Numbered from the stretch's first letter, positions 50,750 to 61,565 are shown. The stretch: 64,000 bases of DNA from Anaeroplasma bactoclasticum (GCA_023667245.1 JAMPAL010000006.1:1-64000), one strand, 5' to 3'. Program-made: numbers and translations. The notes: generated by a model from the letters alone, not told the origin.

Positions 50750-51541
50750 TTATTCAATCAATCCCAGTTGTTTTACAGCAAGATACAAGCCATCTTTTGA
50801 AGCATCTTCAGTCACAAAAGTGGCTTTTGATTTAGCAAGAGGACTAGCATTTTTCATCGCTACACTAGTTCCCACTACACCAAACATCTCTACATCATTA
50901 TCTCCATCACCAAAAGCATACATATTTTCTTTCTTATATCCTAGGCGCTGTTGGATTTCTAAAATTCCCTTTGCTTTTGAAACTCCTTTGGGAATGATGT
51001 CTGCTCCATAATTTCCCCACTTGATAATGGATAATTCTGGAAATCGTGGTATAAGAGCATCAATTTCATCATTTGTTGCAAATAGCCAAATTTGATATAC
51101 CTTTTTGGATAAATCAAAGGGTTCGCCTTTTAAATCAATTACATTTGCTTTAACATAACTTGTAAAATTGTGATAACTTTTTTCAGTAAAAAAATTCATT
51201 TCAACTTCTTGTTGGGTAATCATCCCCATCGAATAATGATATTGATTTCCTATATCCAGTAATCTTCTGATACTATTCGCATCCATTCCTCCTTCATAAA
51301 GTAACGTTTGATTTAAATAAATTTCTTGTCCATTGGAAAGATTGAGCCCTTTGAAAAAGTGCAAATAATCATTCATTGTGCCAAGAGTTTGATGTGATCT
51401 TCCTGTAGACAAATAACAATCATAGTTTTCCTGCTTGGATAACTCTTCTAGCATATAAATAGTAGATGGCAACACTGACTTGGTTGTAGCATCAAATAAG
51501 GTTCCATCAATATCAAAAAACAAAGCAATTCGTTCTTTCAT
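50750..51541 (-). CDS. Cof-type HAD-family hydrolase
   Basis: The 263-residue cytoplasmic phosphatase belongs to the Cof/YidA group: FFDIDGTLFD at the N-terminus supplies the catalytic Asp pair, STGRSHQTL is motif II, and FGDGDNDVEMF is motif IV. Members hydrolyse sugar phosphates, nucleotides or FMN; the substrate here is unknown. AAAGGAGAA precedes the ATG. It heads an operon with a lipoprotein, the MFS transporter and a small membrane protein, and is divergent from RNase J. Confidence 0.92.
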   Translation of the reverse strand: MKERIALFFDIDGTLFDATTKSVLPSTIYMLEELSKQENYDCYLSTGRSHQTLGTMNDYLHFFKGLNLSNGQEIYLNQTLLYEGGMDANSIRRLLDIGNQYHYSMGMITQQEVEMNFFTEKSYHNFTSYVKANVIDLKGEPFDLSKKVYQIWLFATNDEIDALIPRFPELSIIKWGNYGADIIPKGVSKAKGILEIQQRLGYKKENMYAFGDGDNDVEMFGVVGTSVAMKNASPLAKSKATFVTEDASKDGLYLAVKQLGLIE

Positions 51542-51561
51542 TATCTTCTCCTTTTAGATGG

Positions 51562-51590
51562 ATTATATCACAAAATCATAAGGAGTTCAA
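51562..51590 (-). promoter_or_regulatory. Sigma-A promoter of the HAD-lipoprotein-MFS operon
   Basis: TTGAAC (51585-51590) and TATAAT (51562-51567) with a 17-base spacer. The -35 box overlaps the first copy of a 13-base direct repeat. Confidence 0.8.
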
Positions 51591-51635
51591 GTAGGTTGGA
51601 AATTTTGTCATACGATATGTACTTCAAGTAGGTTG
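51586..51635 (+). repeat. 13-base direct repeat between two divergent promoters
   Basis: TTCAAGTAGGTTG occurs at 51586-51598 and again at 51623-51635, 37 bases apart. Each copy overlaps the -35 region of one of the two divergent promoters, so it may be a regulator site. Confidence 0.6.
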
Positions 51636-51661
51636 ACTAATTTATCAAAATGGGGTATAAT
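51633..51661 (+). promoter_or_regulatory. Sigma-A promoter of the RNase J gene
   Basis: TTGACT (51633-51638) and TATAAT (51656-51661) with a 17-base spacer. Confidence 0.85.
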
Positions 51662-51705
51662 ACATATAATTGTTTTTAAACAAATTTTAAAGAAAGGAGA
51701 TAGAC

Positions 51706-53412
51706 GTGAAAAAAACAACAACTACACCAAAAAATAACAAACGACTTTCAAACGATATCAAAGTGTACTCTTTAGGTGGCTTAGGCGTAGTCGGAATGAA
51801 TATGTACGTAGTTGAATGCAATGATGAGATTTTAATTATGGATGCGGGCATTTTGTTTGCGGATGACGATGTTCATGGTGTCAATTACATTATTCCTGAT
51901 TTTTCTTACCTTGTCCAGCATCAAAAAAAGATTGTAGGCTTATTTATCACACATGGACATGAAGACCATATTGGTGCCATTCCCTTTTTGTTAAAACAAG
52001 TCAATATTCCTGCTATTTATGCTAACGGCATTGCGATTGGTTTTATTAAAAGTAAGATGAATGAGTTTTTAGATATTCAATATGAGTTGGTTCCTTTCCA
52101 TAGTGATTCTATTTTCAAGTTTAAAAACTTTGAAGTATCCTTTTTTAGAACTAACCATAGTATTCCTGATTCTCATGGTATAGCCATCAAAACAAGACTG
52201 GGTTATATCGTCAATACAGGTGACTTTAAATTTGATTTTAATCCCATAGGTGAAAAACCCGATTATTATAAAATGACTGCTCTTGGAAAAAAAGGCGTTT
52301 TATGCTTATTATCTGATAGTACGAATGCGGATGTGCCTCAATTTTCATCAAGTGAAAAAAAGATTGGTGAAACATTGATGAATCTATTTAGTCATATTGA
52401 AGGACGAATCATTGTGGCTGCATTTGCATCGAATGTCTTCCGCGTTCAGCAAATTATCAATGCTAGTATTGAATCTGGTCGAAAGGTAATTGTATTTGGA
52501 CATAGTATGGAAAAGACTATTGAAATTGCAAGTAAACTCAAGTACATTACTTATCCAAAGGGTTGGGTATTGAATTCAAGAGAACTCAAGAAACAAAATA
52601 CAGATTTTATTACGATTCTATGTACGGGATCGCAAGGTGAACCAATGGCTGCTCTTTCCCGAATTGCCAACGGAACACATAAACAAATTAAACTTCTTCC
52701 TAATGACACCGTGATTTATTCTAGTAAAGCCATACCTGGTAATGAAATCTTTATTAATCGCAATATCAATAAATTGGTACATGCCGGAGCGGATGTCATT
52801 CAAAATAGTCCACTCACTGATACCCATACGACTGGTCATGCTTCACAAAACGAAATCCGAATGATGCTTTCTTTTATGCAACCTCAATATTTTATGCCTG
52901 TACATGGTGAGTATTTGATGTTGAAAGAACATGCTAGAATCGCAACAGAACTAGGTATTCCAAAAGAGAATTGTTTTGTTTTGGACACTGGTGATGTATT
53001 ATCCATCAATGAAAAGCGTGCCAAGGTTATCAAACGTGCCATTCCCGCATCAGAAGTATATCTAGACGCATCACTCAGTGATGTCAATAGTAACATCTTA
53101 AAAGAACGCAAAAAAATGGCTGATGAGGGGTTACTCAGCATTACATTTACCTTAACCAAATCCAAACGACTAATGGGGATGCCTGTTGTCCGTTCTTCTG
53201 GATTTGCAGACTTCACATCACTCAAAAGTCTAGAAAATAGTATTCGCCAAAAATCGAATGATATTTTTATGGCATTACTCAAAACACACAAAAATATTCA
53301 TACGCAATCATTTGAAAAGCAGTTCATCAATCAACTTGGTCAATTTATTTATCAAAAAATTGATCGTCGTCCATTGATTGTTCCCATTATCAACACTATT
53401 GCAAAAGATTAA
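51706..53412 (+). CDS. rnj: Ribonuclease J
   Basis: RNase J is a 5'-3' exonuclease and endonuclease of mRNA decay and RNA processing. The 568-residue protein begins with a GTG (AAAGGAGA seven bases upstream). It has the metallo-beta-lactamase motif THGHEDHIGAIPF, the beta-CASP region (VSFFRTNHSIPDS, LLSDSTNAD, ASNVFRVQQ, HASQNEIRMML, FMPVHGEY) and a C-terminal domain. J1 and J2 cannot be told apart here; no paralogue lies in the window. Confidence 0.95.
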   Translation: MKKTTTTPKNNKRLSNDIKVYSLGGLGVVGMNMYVVECNDEILIMDAGILFADDDVHGVNYIIPDFSYLVQHQKKIVGLFITHGHEDHIGAIPFLLKQVNIPAIYANGIAIGFIKSKMNEFLDIQYELVPFHSDSIFKFKNFEVSFFRTNHSIPDSHGIAIKTRLGYIVNTGDFKFDFNPIGEKPDYYKMTALGKKGVLCLLSDSTNADVPQFSSSEKKIGETLMNLFSHIEGRIIVAAFASNVFRVQQIINASIESGRKVIVFGHSMEKTIEIASKLKYITYPKGWVLNSRELKKQNTDFITILCTGSQGEPMAALSRIANGTHKQIKLLPNDTVIYSSKAIPGNEIFINRNINKLVHAGADVIQNSPLTDTHTTGHASQNEIRMMLSFMQPQYFMPVHGEYLMLKEHARIATELGIPKENCFVLDTGDVLSINEKRAKVIKRAIPASEVYLDASLSDVNSNILKERKKMADEGLLSITFTLTKSKRLMGMPVVRSSGFADFTSLKSLENSIRQKSNDIFMALLKTHKNIHTQSFEKQFINQLGQFIYQKIDRRPLIVPIINTIAKD

Positions 53413-53435
53413 AAAAAGGCCTTTTTGGCCTTTTT
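53413..53435. terminator. Bidirectional terminator after the RNase J gene
   Basis: A 9-bp stem (aaaaaggcc with complement) with loop TTTTT. It also overlaps the stop of the convergent small gene. Confidence 0.85.
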
Positions 53436-53619
53436 AATTTTGACTTTGACAAGTGCAGCTATCTTCTTGCAAAGTCTTTTTGCATTTTTGGAGCATTTGG
53501 TCCATTGTGTCACTTACATTTTTCACAAGTTTGTCAATTTTACTCTTGTTTGAAGCAACGAGCCAAACCCCTAAAACCGTCATCGCTCCAGCTGCGAATG
53601 GAACTACTGATGATTTCAT
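53434..53619 (-). CDS. Small membrane-anchored protein with Cys-rich tail
   Basis: The 61-residue protein has one N-terminal hydrophobic segment (about 5-22) followed by a charged helix (KSKIDKLVKNVSDTMDQMLQK) and a tail with CTC. It resembles YtxH-type small proteins in layout but I cannot assign it. AGAGGTGA at good spacing before the ATG supports it as a real gene. Confidence 0.65.
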   Translation of the reverse strand: MKSSVVPFAAGAMTVLGVWLVASNKSKIDKLVKNVSDTMDQMLQKCKKTLQEDSCTCQSQN

Positions 53620-53789
53620 ATTGTCACCTCTTTGACTAAAGTAGCATAAATCGATTTTATCTGTCTATTTAATAGTTCTAAACACAGTGAATATTATATG
53701 TTCTCCTAATAAAACTCAAGATACTTTCTTTATGCAATATTAGTATAAGAAAGATTGATATTTTCATACTTTATAATTTTTACCATTTT

Positions 53790-56141
53790 TTAAAACAGAT
53801 TGAAATCATCTAACTGCAATTCATCTACAACTGCACCTAGTTCATCATCCTCTTCTTCTTTGTCAATTTGAGGAGATAATATCGTTTGTACACCTGTATC
53901 TTCCTTTTGTTTTACATATGCAATCAATTGATCTTTTAAAATGGTTTTTCTAGCATTTTCAATTTTACGGATGCCCATTTGCATAGACTTAATATCTCCG
54001 ATTAACACAAGTGTTTTTTTTGCTCTTGTTACTGCGGTATAAATCAATTTTCTTCTTAACATAATATAATGTTGAGAAGTCATTGGCATAACCACAACAT
54101 CAAATTCTCCCCCTTGTGCTTTATGGATACTAATAGCGTAGGCCAAGCTCAAATCTTCTAATTCCTCAAGCTGGTATTCCACAATGGTTTGATCAAATGT
54201 CACCTCAAGCCCACATATTTTTAAGTTTTTATATTTGAAATGACTGATGTAACCCACATCGCCATTCATAATCCCTTTTTCAGCCCGATTGACCAATTGA
54301 ATGACTTTGTCATTTAATCTAAAAACCGATCCATAATGCTTTACTTCTTCTGTATCTTCTGTTTTTGGATTAAGGATATCTTGAATTCTAGCATTGATAG
54401 CATTGATGCCCACATCGCCGCGATACATCGGTATCAACACTTGAATATCTTTTTTCATATCGTATCCTTTGGCGACAAAGCGTCTTACAATATCTACCAA
54501 TAATAATGGTAAATGTTCGTTATCAGTTTGAATAAAGGTGCGATCATTCATCTTTTCTAAAATAGTTTCGGGAAGTTGACCTTCATTGATATGGTGGGCG
54601 AGTTTAATGATATTGGAATCTTCTGCTTGACGATGAATTTTAGTCAATCGTATTGTTTTAATCTCTTTAGAATCAATCAAATCCTTCAATACTTGCCCAG
54701 GTCCTACACTTGGCAATTGATCCACATCTCCTACAATAATTAACCTTGCATCTGGTTGCATTGACGTAACCAATTGAGATGCCAGTGGTAAATCCATCAT
54801 CGAGGCTTCATCCACAATAATCAATTTTGCGTCTGTTTTATTGTATTTATTATATGTAAACACATTGGTTCCCATATATCCTAAAAAACGATGAATGGTC
54901 ATTGCTTGCATATTGGTAGATTCTTTCATCCGCTTTGCGGCTTTACCAGTTGGTGCAAGTAAGGCAATGTAATCAATTAAATGCGGATTATCCTGATTCA
55001 GTTTAAAATACATTTCTAGAATGGCTTTAATGATGGTTGTTTTTCCTGTACCTGGACCTCCTGTAATGATGACAACTGGTTCTGTAAAAGCACTCAAGAT
55101 AGCTTGTTCTTGTTCACTGCTATATTCGATATGAGCATGTTGTTTAATGACTTGATACTGTTGTTCAATTTCATCCATAGCATAAGTTTGTGGTAAATTT
55201 GTAGTAGAACGAGTTCCTTTGAGCATATGGGCAAGTTCCTTAGCGAGTTCTACTTCTTGGCGATACATTTTATAATCAAAAATGTTTTCATCTTGATCTA
55301 TATATATTTTTTTGTCTTCTACTAAATCGTGTAATACTTCCACATATACTTTTCCATCTATATCTTTCCCTAAATATTTGGTAGTATAACTATATAACTC
55401 AGTTCTAGTAATATAACTATTGCCAACATTATACAAGGCATCTTTTAATACATAGGTAATGAGTGCTTTCAGTCTAATTACGCCATTTTCAGCTATGCCC
55501 ATACTTAGAGCAAACGCATCATTCTTTTTAAAGCCAAAATGATCAATCTTTTCCATCAAAATATATGGATTTTCTGTCACAATTTGTTTGGCCATATCAC
55601 CAAATAACGCAATAATTTTATGTGCAGTATCCATAGTGATACCGTGGTTCAAAAAAAAGACTACATTTTCTTGATGTTGTTGATCACTCACAATCCCACT
55701 TTGAATCACTGCTTTTTGTTTTTCTGTGATGGTTACCTTATCTAGTGCATGTAGATCTTCTTTGATTTGAACCAAACAATCTTTCCCTAGTACCTCGACA
55801 ATTTGTTTGGCGACTTTAGGACCAATGCCTGGAAAAATGGAACTCGTCAAATAGCTTATAATGCCTTCGACATTGCGAATCGTTTTGCGTTTGAATGCGG
55901 AAAATTGAAATTGAAGTCCATAGTTTTTATCTCGAACCAATTCACCATCAAAGCTATATTCTTCGTGTTCACTTGGCTTTCTATCAAAAAAGCCAACCAC
56001 AGGAATAGTATTTCCCACGATTTTGGCTTTCTTCATTGCAATATTTTTGTCTTTATAATCGAGTTCTAAAATGGCAACCGTATAGCCATTATCTTGATTG
56101 TAATAATTGATTCTTTGTAATACCCCACTAATGGTTTCCAT
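53790..56141 (-). CDS. recD2: RecD2-type ATP-dependent DNA helicase
   Basis: RecD2 is a 5'-3' superfamily 1B helicase that works without RecBC, in replication-fork and mismatch-repair functions. The 783-residue protein has the long N-terminal domain with helix-hairpin-helix (FPGIGPKVAKQIVEVLG), Walker A GGPGTGKTTI, Walker B VDEASMMDL, GDVDQLPSVGPG, and the C-terminal AYAISIHKAQGGEFDVVV and YTAVTRAKK motifs. It starts 20 bases after mnmA and closes the operon. Confidence 0.94.
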   Translation of the reverse strand: METISGVLQRINYYNQDNGYTVAILELDYKDKNIAMKKAKIVGNTIPVVGFFDRKPSEHEEYSFDGELVRDKNYGLQFQFSAFKRKTIRNVEGIISYLTSSIFPGIGPKVAKQIVEVLGKDCLVQIKEDLHALDKVTITEKQKAVIQSGIVSDQQHQENVVFFLNHGITMDTAHKIIALFGDMAKQIVTENPYILMEKIDHFGFKKNDAFALSMGIAENGVIRLKALITYVLKDALYNVGNSYITRTELYSYTTKYLGKDIDGKVYVEVLHDLVEDKKIYIDQDENIFDYKMYRQEVELAKELAHMLKGTRSTTNLPQTYAMDEIEQQYQVIKQHAHIEYSSEQEQAILSAFTEPVVIITGGPGTGKTTIIKAILEMYFKLNQDNPHLIDYIALLAPTGKAAKRMKESTNMQAMTIHRFLGYMGTNVFTYNKYNKTDAKLIIVDEASMMDLPLASQLVTSMQPDARLIIVGDVDQLPSVGPGQVLKDLIDSKEIKTIRLTKIHRQAEDSNIIKLAHHINEGQLPETILEKMNDRTFIQTDNEHLPLLLVDIVRRFVAKGYDMKKDIQVLIPMYRGDVGINAINARIQDILNPKTEDTEEVKHYGSVFRLNDKVIQLVNRAEKGIMNGDVGYISHFKYKNLKICGLEVTFDQTIVEYQLEELEDLSLAYAISIHKAQGGEFDVVVMPMTSQHYIMLRRKLIYTAVTRAKKTLVLIGDIKSMQMGIRKIENARKTILKDQLIAYVKQKEDTGVQTILSPQIDKEEEDDELGAVVDELQLDDFNLF

Positions 56142-56161
56142 TTTATCACCCTTTTTTCATT

Positions 56162-57289
56162 TTAATATTTTCTAACTACATCATCCATATACACTTGATC
56201 GATAGTGCCTCCACCTAGACAATATTCGCCATCATAAAAGACACATGCTTGTCCTGGCGTAATGGCTTTGACTGGACGATCGCATCTTACTTCTACTGAA
56301 CCATTCGCTAAAAGATGAATGGTAATTCCTTCATCTGGTTGACGATATCTGAATTTTGCTGTAATATGCAGTCCATCTTCAAGGGTACCATTGATGATAT
56401 TGACATTGGTTAAAATAGCCCGGTTCGCATATAACAATTCGGTATCCGCTCCTTGACCTACAATCAATTGGTTCTTTTTGGTATCTTTTCCACAGACAAA
56501 CCAAGCATCTCCAGGTCCACCGATGTGAAGTCCTCTTCTTTGACCAATGGTATAATACATTACCCCATCATGTTGCCCTAATACCTTTCCATCAGTAGAA
56601 ACAATATCCCCTGGATTAGCAGGTATATAGTTCATTAAAAATTCTTTGAAATTCCTTTCACCAATAAAACATACTCCTGTTGAGTCTTTTTTGTCCGCAA
56701 CGACTAAGTCATATGCTTTAGCTAGAGCACGCACATCTGGTTTTAGCATATCACCAATAGGAAAAAATGCTTGAGCAAGTTGTTCGCTTGTAAGTTGAGA
56801 AAGGAAATAAGATTGGTCTTTATTGGCATCAGTACCTCTTAATAAATAGTGTTTTCCATCTTGATGTAGGACTCTAGCATAGTGTCCCATAGCAATATAA
56901 TCAGCACCTAAAGCCTTGGCTTTATCCAAAAAGGACTTAAATTTAATCTCTTTATTGCATAAAATATCCGGATTAGGTGTCCGATTTTTTTTATATTCTT
57001 CTAAAAAATAGGCAAATACAGCATTCCAATATTCCTCAATAAAGTCTACCCGGTGCAATTTTATGCCCAATTGCTCAGCTACTTTTTGCGCATCTTGATA
57101 ATCTTTTTCTTGAGGACAAACGTCCTCCATCAAATCAGGATTACCTAAAATATCGTTATTGACTGCTGAATCCCAGTTGCGCATAAACATCGCTTCTACA
57201 TCATATCCTTGTTCTTTCAAGCGAATTAACGCAACGCTGCTATCTACACCCCCAGATAAACCGACCATAATTTTGGGTTTTTGGTTCAT
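56162..57289 (-). CDS. mnmA: tRNA 2-thiouridylase MnmA
   Basis: MnmA thiolates U34 of tRNAs for Lys, Glu and Gln. The 375-residue protein has the PP-loop [12 protein letters not shown], the first catalytic Cys in [11 protein letters not shown] and the second in [16 protein letters not shown]. The start overlaps the stop of uvrB by four bases. Its sulfur donor (a cysteine desulfurase) is not seen in the window. Confidence 0.96.
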   Translation of the reverse strand: MNQKPKIMVGLSGGVDSSVALIRLKEQGYDVEAMFMRNWDSAVNNDILGNPDLMEDVCPQEKDYQDAQKVAEQLGIKLHRVDFIEEYWNAVFAYFLEEYKKNRTPNPDILCNKEIKFKSFLDKAKALGADYIAMGHYARVLHQDGKHYLLRGTDANKDQSYFLSQLTSEQLAQAFFPIGDMLKPDVRALAKAYDLVVADKKDSTGVCFIGERNFKEFLMNYIPANPGDIVSTDGKVLGQHDGVMYYTIGQRRGLHIGGPGDAWFVCGKDTKKNQLIVGQGADTELLYANRAILTNVNIINGTLEDGLHITAKFRYRQPDEGITIHLLANGSVEVRCDRPVKAITPGQACVFYDGEYCLGGGTIDQVYMDDVVRKY

Positions 57290-59274
57290 GATTTTCCTCC
57301 TGATTTTAACTCGAAAATAATATCTCGAAGCGTCATTGCCTCTTCAAATTGAAGCGCTTTGGCAGCTTCCTTCATTTGCTTTTCTAAATTTTCAAGCAGT
57401 TTTCTTTGTTCAATTTTGCTTAATTTTTGATAACTTTCAACGGTAATGGTGGTATTGATATTTTCATTTTGATCTAATTCCTCATTACCAATCATATCGC
57501 CAATTTCTTTTTGAATGGTCTTTGGTGTAATATGATGTTCTTCATTATACGCTTCTTGGATATGCCTTCTTCTCGCAGTTTCTTCCATTGCGCCTTGCAT
57601 CGAATCGGTCATATGATCGGCATATAGGATTACTCGACCACTAGCATTACGGGCAGCGCGTCCAATGGTTTGGATGAGCGATCTTTCACTTCTTAAAAAT
57701 CCTTCTTTATCTGCATCTAAAATACAAATCAAACTGACCTCTGGAATATCTAGTCCTTCTCTTAATAAATTGATGCCTACTAAAACATCATAGAACCCTT
57801 TTCTTAATTTTCGAATGACTTCTAATCTTTCCAATGCTTTGATCTCTGAGTGTAAATAAGCTACCTTAATTCCATTTTCTTTTAAATAAGCGGTTAAATC
57901 TTCACTCATTTTAATAGTCAGTGTAGTAATCAATGTTCTTTCATTCTTCGCTATTTGTTGTTTGATATCGGCCATGATTTTATCAATTTGATTTTTAGTA
58001 GGTCTCACTTCTACAAGCGGGTCTAGTAACCCTGTTGGACGAATGATTTGTTCCACAATTTCAAAACTTCTCGATAGTTCATAATCTCCTGGCGTTGCGG
58101 AAACATAAATCACTTGGTCTACTTTTTGTTCAAATTCTGTAAAGTTTAATGGTCGATTATCCAGTGCTGAAGGAAGTCTAAAGCCATATTCTACAAGGGT
58201 TTTCTTTCTACTTTGGTCACCATTGTACATTCCTCTTACTTGAGGGATAGTCACATGAGATTCATCAATGACCATCAAATAATCTCCCCCAAAGAAGTCT
58301 AATAAAACCGATGGGGTTTCTCCTGCTTCTCTTAGAGAAAGATGTCTTGAATAGTTTTCAACACCACTACAACTACCAATTTCTTTCAGCATTTCGATAT
58401 CATATTTGGTTCGTTGTTCAATTCGTTCTGCTTCTAATAATTGGCCTCTTTCATTAAAGTAATCGATTCTTTCGGTGAGTTCACTCTCAATTCTGCTGAT
58501 GGCTTCCTCTTTTTTTTCATCACTTAGTACAAAGTGAGTAGCTGGAAAAATAGAAACAGTATCCATTAATTTTAATACTTTCCCAGTAGTCGTGTCAAAT
58601 ATAGCAATTCGTTCAATTTCATCATCAAAGAAACTGATTCGAATACCTTGATCATGTTCTGAAACAGGGAGGATATCTACATTATCACCTTTTACTCTAA
58701 AACTACCTCGATCAAATTCAATATTGTTACGTACAAATTGCATAGAAACTAGTTTTTCAAGTAGGTCTTCCCGCTTTAAATGCTGTGCTTTTCGTAACAC
58801 CAACATTGAATTTTCATAGTCATCTGGATCCCCAATACCATAAATGCAAGACACAGATGCTACAATAATGGTATCTCTTCTTTCTAATATACTCGCTGTT
58901 GCAGCATGTCTCATTTGGTCAATTTCATCATTAATGCTAGAATCTTTTTCAATATACATGTCCTTACTTGGAACATATGCTTCTGGTTGATAATAATCAT
59001 AATATGAAATAAAATATTCTACTCTGTTTTCTGGAAAAAATTTCTTTAATTCTGCATACAATTGTCCCGCAAGTGTTTTATTGTGTGCAAGGACTAAAGT
59101 AGGCTTATTGACATTGGCAATGACATTGGCAATGGTAAATGTCTTCCCTGTTCCTGTTGCACCTAAAAGCGTTTGTTCTTTAATTCCCATTTCAACATTT
59201 TCTGTCAAATGGCGAATGGCCTCAATCTGATCTCCCATTGGTTGATAGGGAGCAACTAATTTAAACTTATCCAT
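57286..59274 (-). CDS. uvrB: Excinuclease ABC subunit B
   Basis: UvrB verifies DNA damage and positions UvrC in nucleotide excision repair. The 662-residue protein has Walker [10 protein letters not shown] near residue 39, the beta-hairpin [18 protein letters not shown], the helicase C motifs ([27 protein letters not shown]) and a C-terminal UVR domain ([20 protein letters not shown]). It is separated from uvrA, which often follows it in other bacteria; mnmA and recD2 follow here. Confidence 0.97.
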   Translation of the reverse strand: MDKFKLVAPYQPMGDQIEAIRHLTENVEMGIKEQTLLGATGTGKTFTIANVIANVNKPTLVLAHNKTLAGQLYAELKKFFPENRVEYFISYYDYYQPEAYVPSKDMYIEKDSSINDEIDQMRHAATASILERRDTIIVASVSCIYGIGDPDDYENSMLVLRKAQHLKREDLLEKLVSMQFVRNNIEFDRGSFRVKGDNVDILPVSEHDQGIRISFFDDEIERIAIFDTTTGKVLKLMDTVSIFPATHFVLSDEKKEEAISRIESELTERIDYFNERGQLLEAERIEQRTKYDIEMLKEIGSCSGVENYSRHLSLREAGETPSVLLDFFGGDYLMVIDESHVTIPQVRGMYNGDQSRKKTLVEYGFRLPSALDNRPLNFTEFEQKVDQVIYVSATPGDYELSRSFEIVEQIIRPTGLLDPLVEVRPTKNQIDKIMADIKQQIAKNERTLITTLTIKMSEDLTAYLKENGIKVAYLHSEIKALERLEVIRKLRKGFYDVLVGINLLREGLDIPEVSLICILDADKEGFLRSERSLIQTIGRAARNASGRVILYADHMTDSMQGAMEETARRRHIQEAYNEEHHITPKTIQKEIGDMIGNEELDQNENINTTITVESYQKLSKIEQRKLLENLEKQMKEAAKALQFEEAMTLRDIIFELKSGGKS

Positions 59275-59275
59275 C

Positions 59276-60133
59276 TTATTTTCTCATATATACTACATTT
59301 TTAGGATTTTTCAAATCGTATAAAATGTTAATATATTGTTCTTGCGTTTCGGTATACATAAAAGAATTTAGATTTGCTTTCACAAGTTCTCCCTTATTAT
59401 TGTAAAATTCAATTTCCATCAATGATTCTTTATTGCCTTTGGCATCTTTTGTCCGACCAAACTTAAATGTCTTTACTTCTGCCATGCATTTTACTCCATA
59501 TAACTTCAAATAATTTTGATTTTGTTCCTTTGAAGCTGTAGTTAATCTTTCAAAAAGATAAGGTAATGTTGTCAAATACATCAAAAAAGGTAACATATAC
59601 ACTAAAGCACTAGAAAAACTGGTACAACTCATTAGATTCTCAGCACTTGTATTGGAATCATTAAAAATATAAAAACCACCTGTTGCCACAATTAAACTGG
59701 TAAACCAAGCTGTCATTGCTATTCCCACTACTGCAAGAAGAGCATCTGTTACAATCGGACCTGCTTGCATTTTGATTTTTCGACCTTCTAAATAGGTAGG
59801 AAAACAAGTCACTCGTTTGACATCATCTACTTTTGGATAATAAATATCTACTTCTTGATCTACATAATATTGATCAGCAAATTCTTTTTCTGTAAATTCA
59901 AAATAATCGACAAACTTTACATAATTACTAGGTGAAATATATTCCACCTTGACATATACTCGTTTTTTTTCATGGATCACTTCTGTTACTTTTGCCTTCA
60001 CTGTATTGTAAGATTCCTTCATTCCTTTATTGACCCGAATCGCTCGAATCAAATTGATAATGAAGCATACAATATATGCAAACATAAACAGAACAATAAA
60101 AATATAATATAATACACTTAAAAATACGCCCAC
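59276..60133 (-). CDS. Membrane protein with two DUF3592-like halves
   Basis: The 285-residue protein has an N-terminal helix (about 5-30), a soluble strand-rich domain (about 45-115, [23 protein letters not shown]), two or three central helices, and a second, similar soluble domain (about 215-285, [13 protein letters not shown] with an Asn/Lys-rich turn). The halves look like a duplicated small beta domain of the DUF3592 type. The function is unknown. It lies between rlmH and uvrB in the operon. Confidence 0.7.
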   Translation of the reverse strand: MGVFLSVLYYIFIVLFMFAYIVCFIINLIRAIRVNKGMKESYNTVKAKVTEVIHEKKRVYVKVEYISPSNYVKFVDYFEFTEKEFADQYYVDQEVDIYYPKVDDVKRVTCFPTYLEGRKIKMQAGPIVTDALLAVVGIAMTAWFTSLIVATGGFYIFNDSNTSAENLMSCTSFSSALVYMLPFLMYLTTLPYLFERLTTASKEQNQNYLKLYGVKCMAEVKTFKFGRTKDAKGNKESLMEIEFYNNKGELVKANLNSFMYTETQEQYINILYDLKNPKNVVYMRK

Positions 60134-60144
60134 TTTAAAACCTC

Positions 60145-60603
60145 CTATTTGTGATATTCTTTGTGATTCATAATCGTAATGGCACGATAAATTTGTTCTA
60201 AGATAATAACTCTCATCAATTGATGAGGAAATGTCATATTAGAGAAAGATAATGCATAGTTACTTCTTGCTTTTACCGCTTGACTTAACCCATTAGAGCC
60301 TCCAATGACCAAAGCAATTTTGGAATGGCCATAAATCGGTAGTTTTTCTAACATCGCGCTAAAGGTAATGCTATCTAATGGCTTTCCTTCAATTTCTAAT
60401 GTAATGACATAGTCTTCTTTGGTCAGTTTATCTAGGATTTCTTTTCCCTCATTTTCAATATTCTTTGCAATATCCCCTGTGTTGTATTCCTTTAATTCAA
60501 TGATTTCTATCTTTTGAAATCCATCTATTCTTTTTTTATATTCTTTGACGGCTTCTACCCAATAATTTTCTTTTAGTTTTCCAATACAAAGTAATTTATA
60601 CAC
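60145..60603 (-). CDS. rlmH: 23S rRNA (pseudouridine1915-N3)-methyltransferase
   Basis: RlmH is a SPOUT methyltransferase acting on the mature 70S ribosome. The 152-residue protein has the SAM-binding knot LVIGGSNGLSQAVKAR and the closing FSNMTFPHQLMRVIILEQIYRAITIMNHKEYHK. It starts at the last base of the upstream yycJ-type gene. This pairing is common in Firmicutes. Confidence 0.96.
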   Translation of the reverse strand: MYKLLCIGKLKENYWVEAVKEYKKRIDGFQKIEIIELKEYNTGDIAKNIENEGKEILDKLTKEDYVITLEIEGKPLDSITFSAMLEKLPIYGHSKIALVIGGSNGLSQAVKARSNYALSFSNMTFPHQLMRVIILEQIYRAITIMNHKEYHK

Positions 60604-61391
60604 TATTCCACCTCAATTACTTCTAATGGTTCATTTTGTTTGGCTACTTCGATTCGGAAATGGAGAGCCTCACCGAACCCTTTTTTGACTTCTTCTAAAG
60701 CCAAGGTTTCTGTATTGCATTCTTCACTCAAATGAGAAAGAATTACCCATCTCATATATTTATAATTGAATCCCTTTAAGTATTCTACACACTGCACATT
60801 AGATAAATGCCCTGTTTTTGATAAAATGCGTCCTATCAATACTTTAGGTCTAGCACTTGATTTGAGCAATGCCACATCATGATTAGACTCGATAGACAGA
60901 ACTTGAATTTTAGAAAGCAATGACAAATATTGTTCTGGAATATATCCCGTATCTGTTACATAACCATATGTCACATTACCAGGCTTTTTTTCTTTAAATA
61001 CATAACCAAAACAAGAAGCAACATCATGTGACAATTCTAGTGCTGCTACAGCCACATCTCCCAAATCATACTTGCAATTGGCATGTATGAGTGCTACGGA
61101 TAAAGCATTCAGTCCGCCATTTAATCGCCGATTGGCATGATAATAACAAGCTTCACTCAAATAAATGGTAGCCCCTGTTTTACTCGCAACAGTCGCCAAA
61201 TGTTTGATATGGTCTGTATGTTCATGAGTCACAAAAATAGCATCAATATGAGAAAGCAAAATGCCCCTTGATGCTAATCTCAATCGTATTTGCAAATAGC
61301 TAATTCCGGCATCAATTAATATTTTGGTTTGTTTGGTTTCAATATATGTGGCATTTCCTTTTGAGCCACTTGCTAATACTACTATTTTCAT
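60603..61391 (-). CDS. yycJ: Metallo-beta-lactamase-fold hydrolase, YycJ/WalJ-like
   Basis: The 262-residue protein has the MBL motif FVTHEHTDHIKHL, the start MKIVVLASGSKGNATYIET and the later NHDVALL and SHLSEECNT blocks typical of YycJ (WalJ). WalJ is a 5'-3' exonuclease linked to mismatch repair and to WalRK in other Bacilli. No walRK is seen here. The ATG at 61391 (GAGGATG upstream) is preferred over a TTG at 61409. Confidence 0.92.
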   Translation of the reverse strand: MKIVVLASGSKGNATYIETKQTKILIDAGISYLQIRLRLASRGILLSHIDAIFVTHEHTDHIKHLATVASKTGATIYLSEACYYHANRRLNGGLNALSVALIHANCKYDLGDVAVAALELSHDVASCFGYVFKEKKPGNVTYGYVTDTGYIPEQYLSLLSKIQVLSIESNHDVALLKSSARPKVLIGRILSKTGHLSNVQCVEYLKGFNYKYMRWVILSHLSEECNTETLALEEVKKGFGEALHFRIEVAKQNEPLEVIEVE

Positions 61392-61411
61392 ATCATCCTC
61401 ACTAATCAACT

Positions 61412-61440
61412 ATTATATCATAAATAGATGCTTTTCGCAA
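61412..61440 (-). promoter_or_regulatory. Sigma-A promoter of the yycJ-rlmH-uvrB-mnmA-recD2 operon
   Basis: TTGCGA (61435-61440) and TATAAT (61412-61417) with a 17-base spacer. Confidence 0.75.
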
Positions 61441-61453
61441 TTAGTTAAGTAAG

Positions 61454-61484
61454 AAAAATCATGTTAGAAATGTACATGATTTTT
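61454..61484. terminator. Hairpin upstream of the yycJ promoter
   Basis: An 11-bp stem (aaaaatcatgt with complement) with a 9-base loop and T-runs on both strands. It may act as a second terminator for transcripts of the YjcZ-type gene. Confidence 0.6.
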
Positions 61485-61531
61485 TATTCTTTCATATTTT
61501 TTGGATTTCGGTTAACAATAATAATAAACAA

Positions 61532-61554
61532 AAACCTCTTTTTTCAAGAGGTTT
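61532..61554 (-). terminator. Terminator of the second YjcZ-type gene
   Basis: A 9-bp stem (aaacctctt with complement) with a 5-base loop and a T-run on the minus strand. Confidence 0.8.
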
Positions 61555-61565
61555 GATTTATGAGT

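Noticed and set aside
53718-53765. A hairpin after recD2 as a terminator
   Set aside because: A stem CTTTCTTAT with ATAAAGAAAG can form on the minus strand, but it lacks a T-run and the stem is imperfect.
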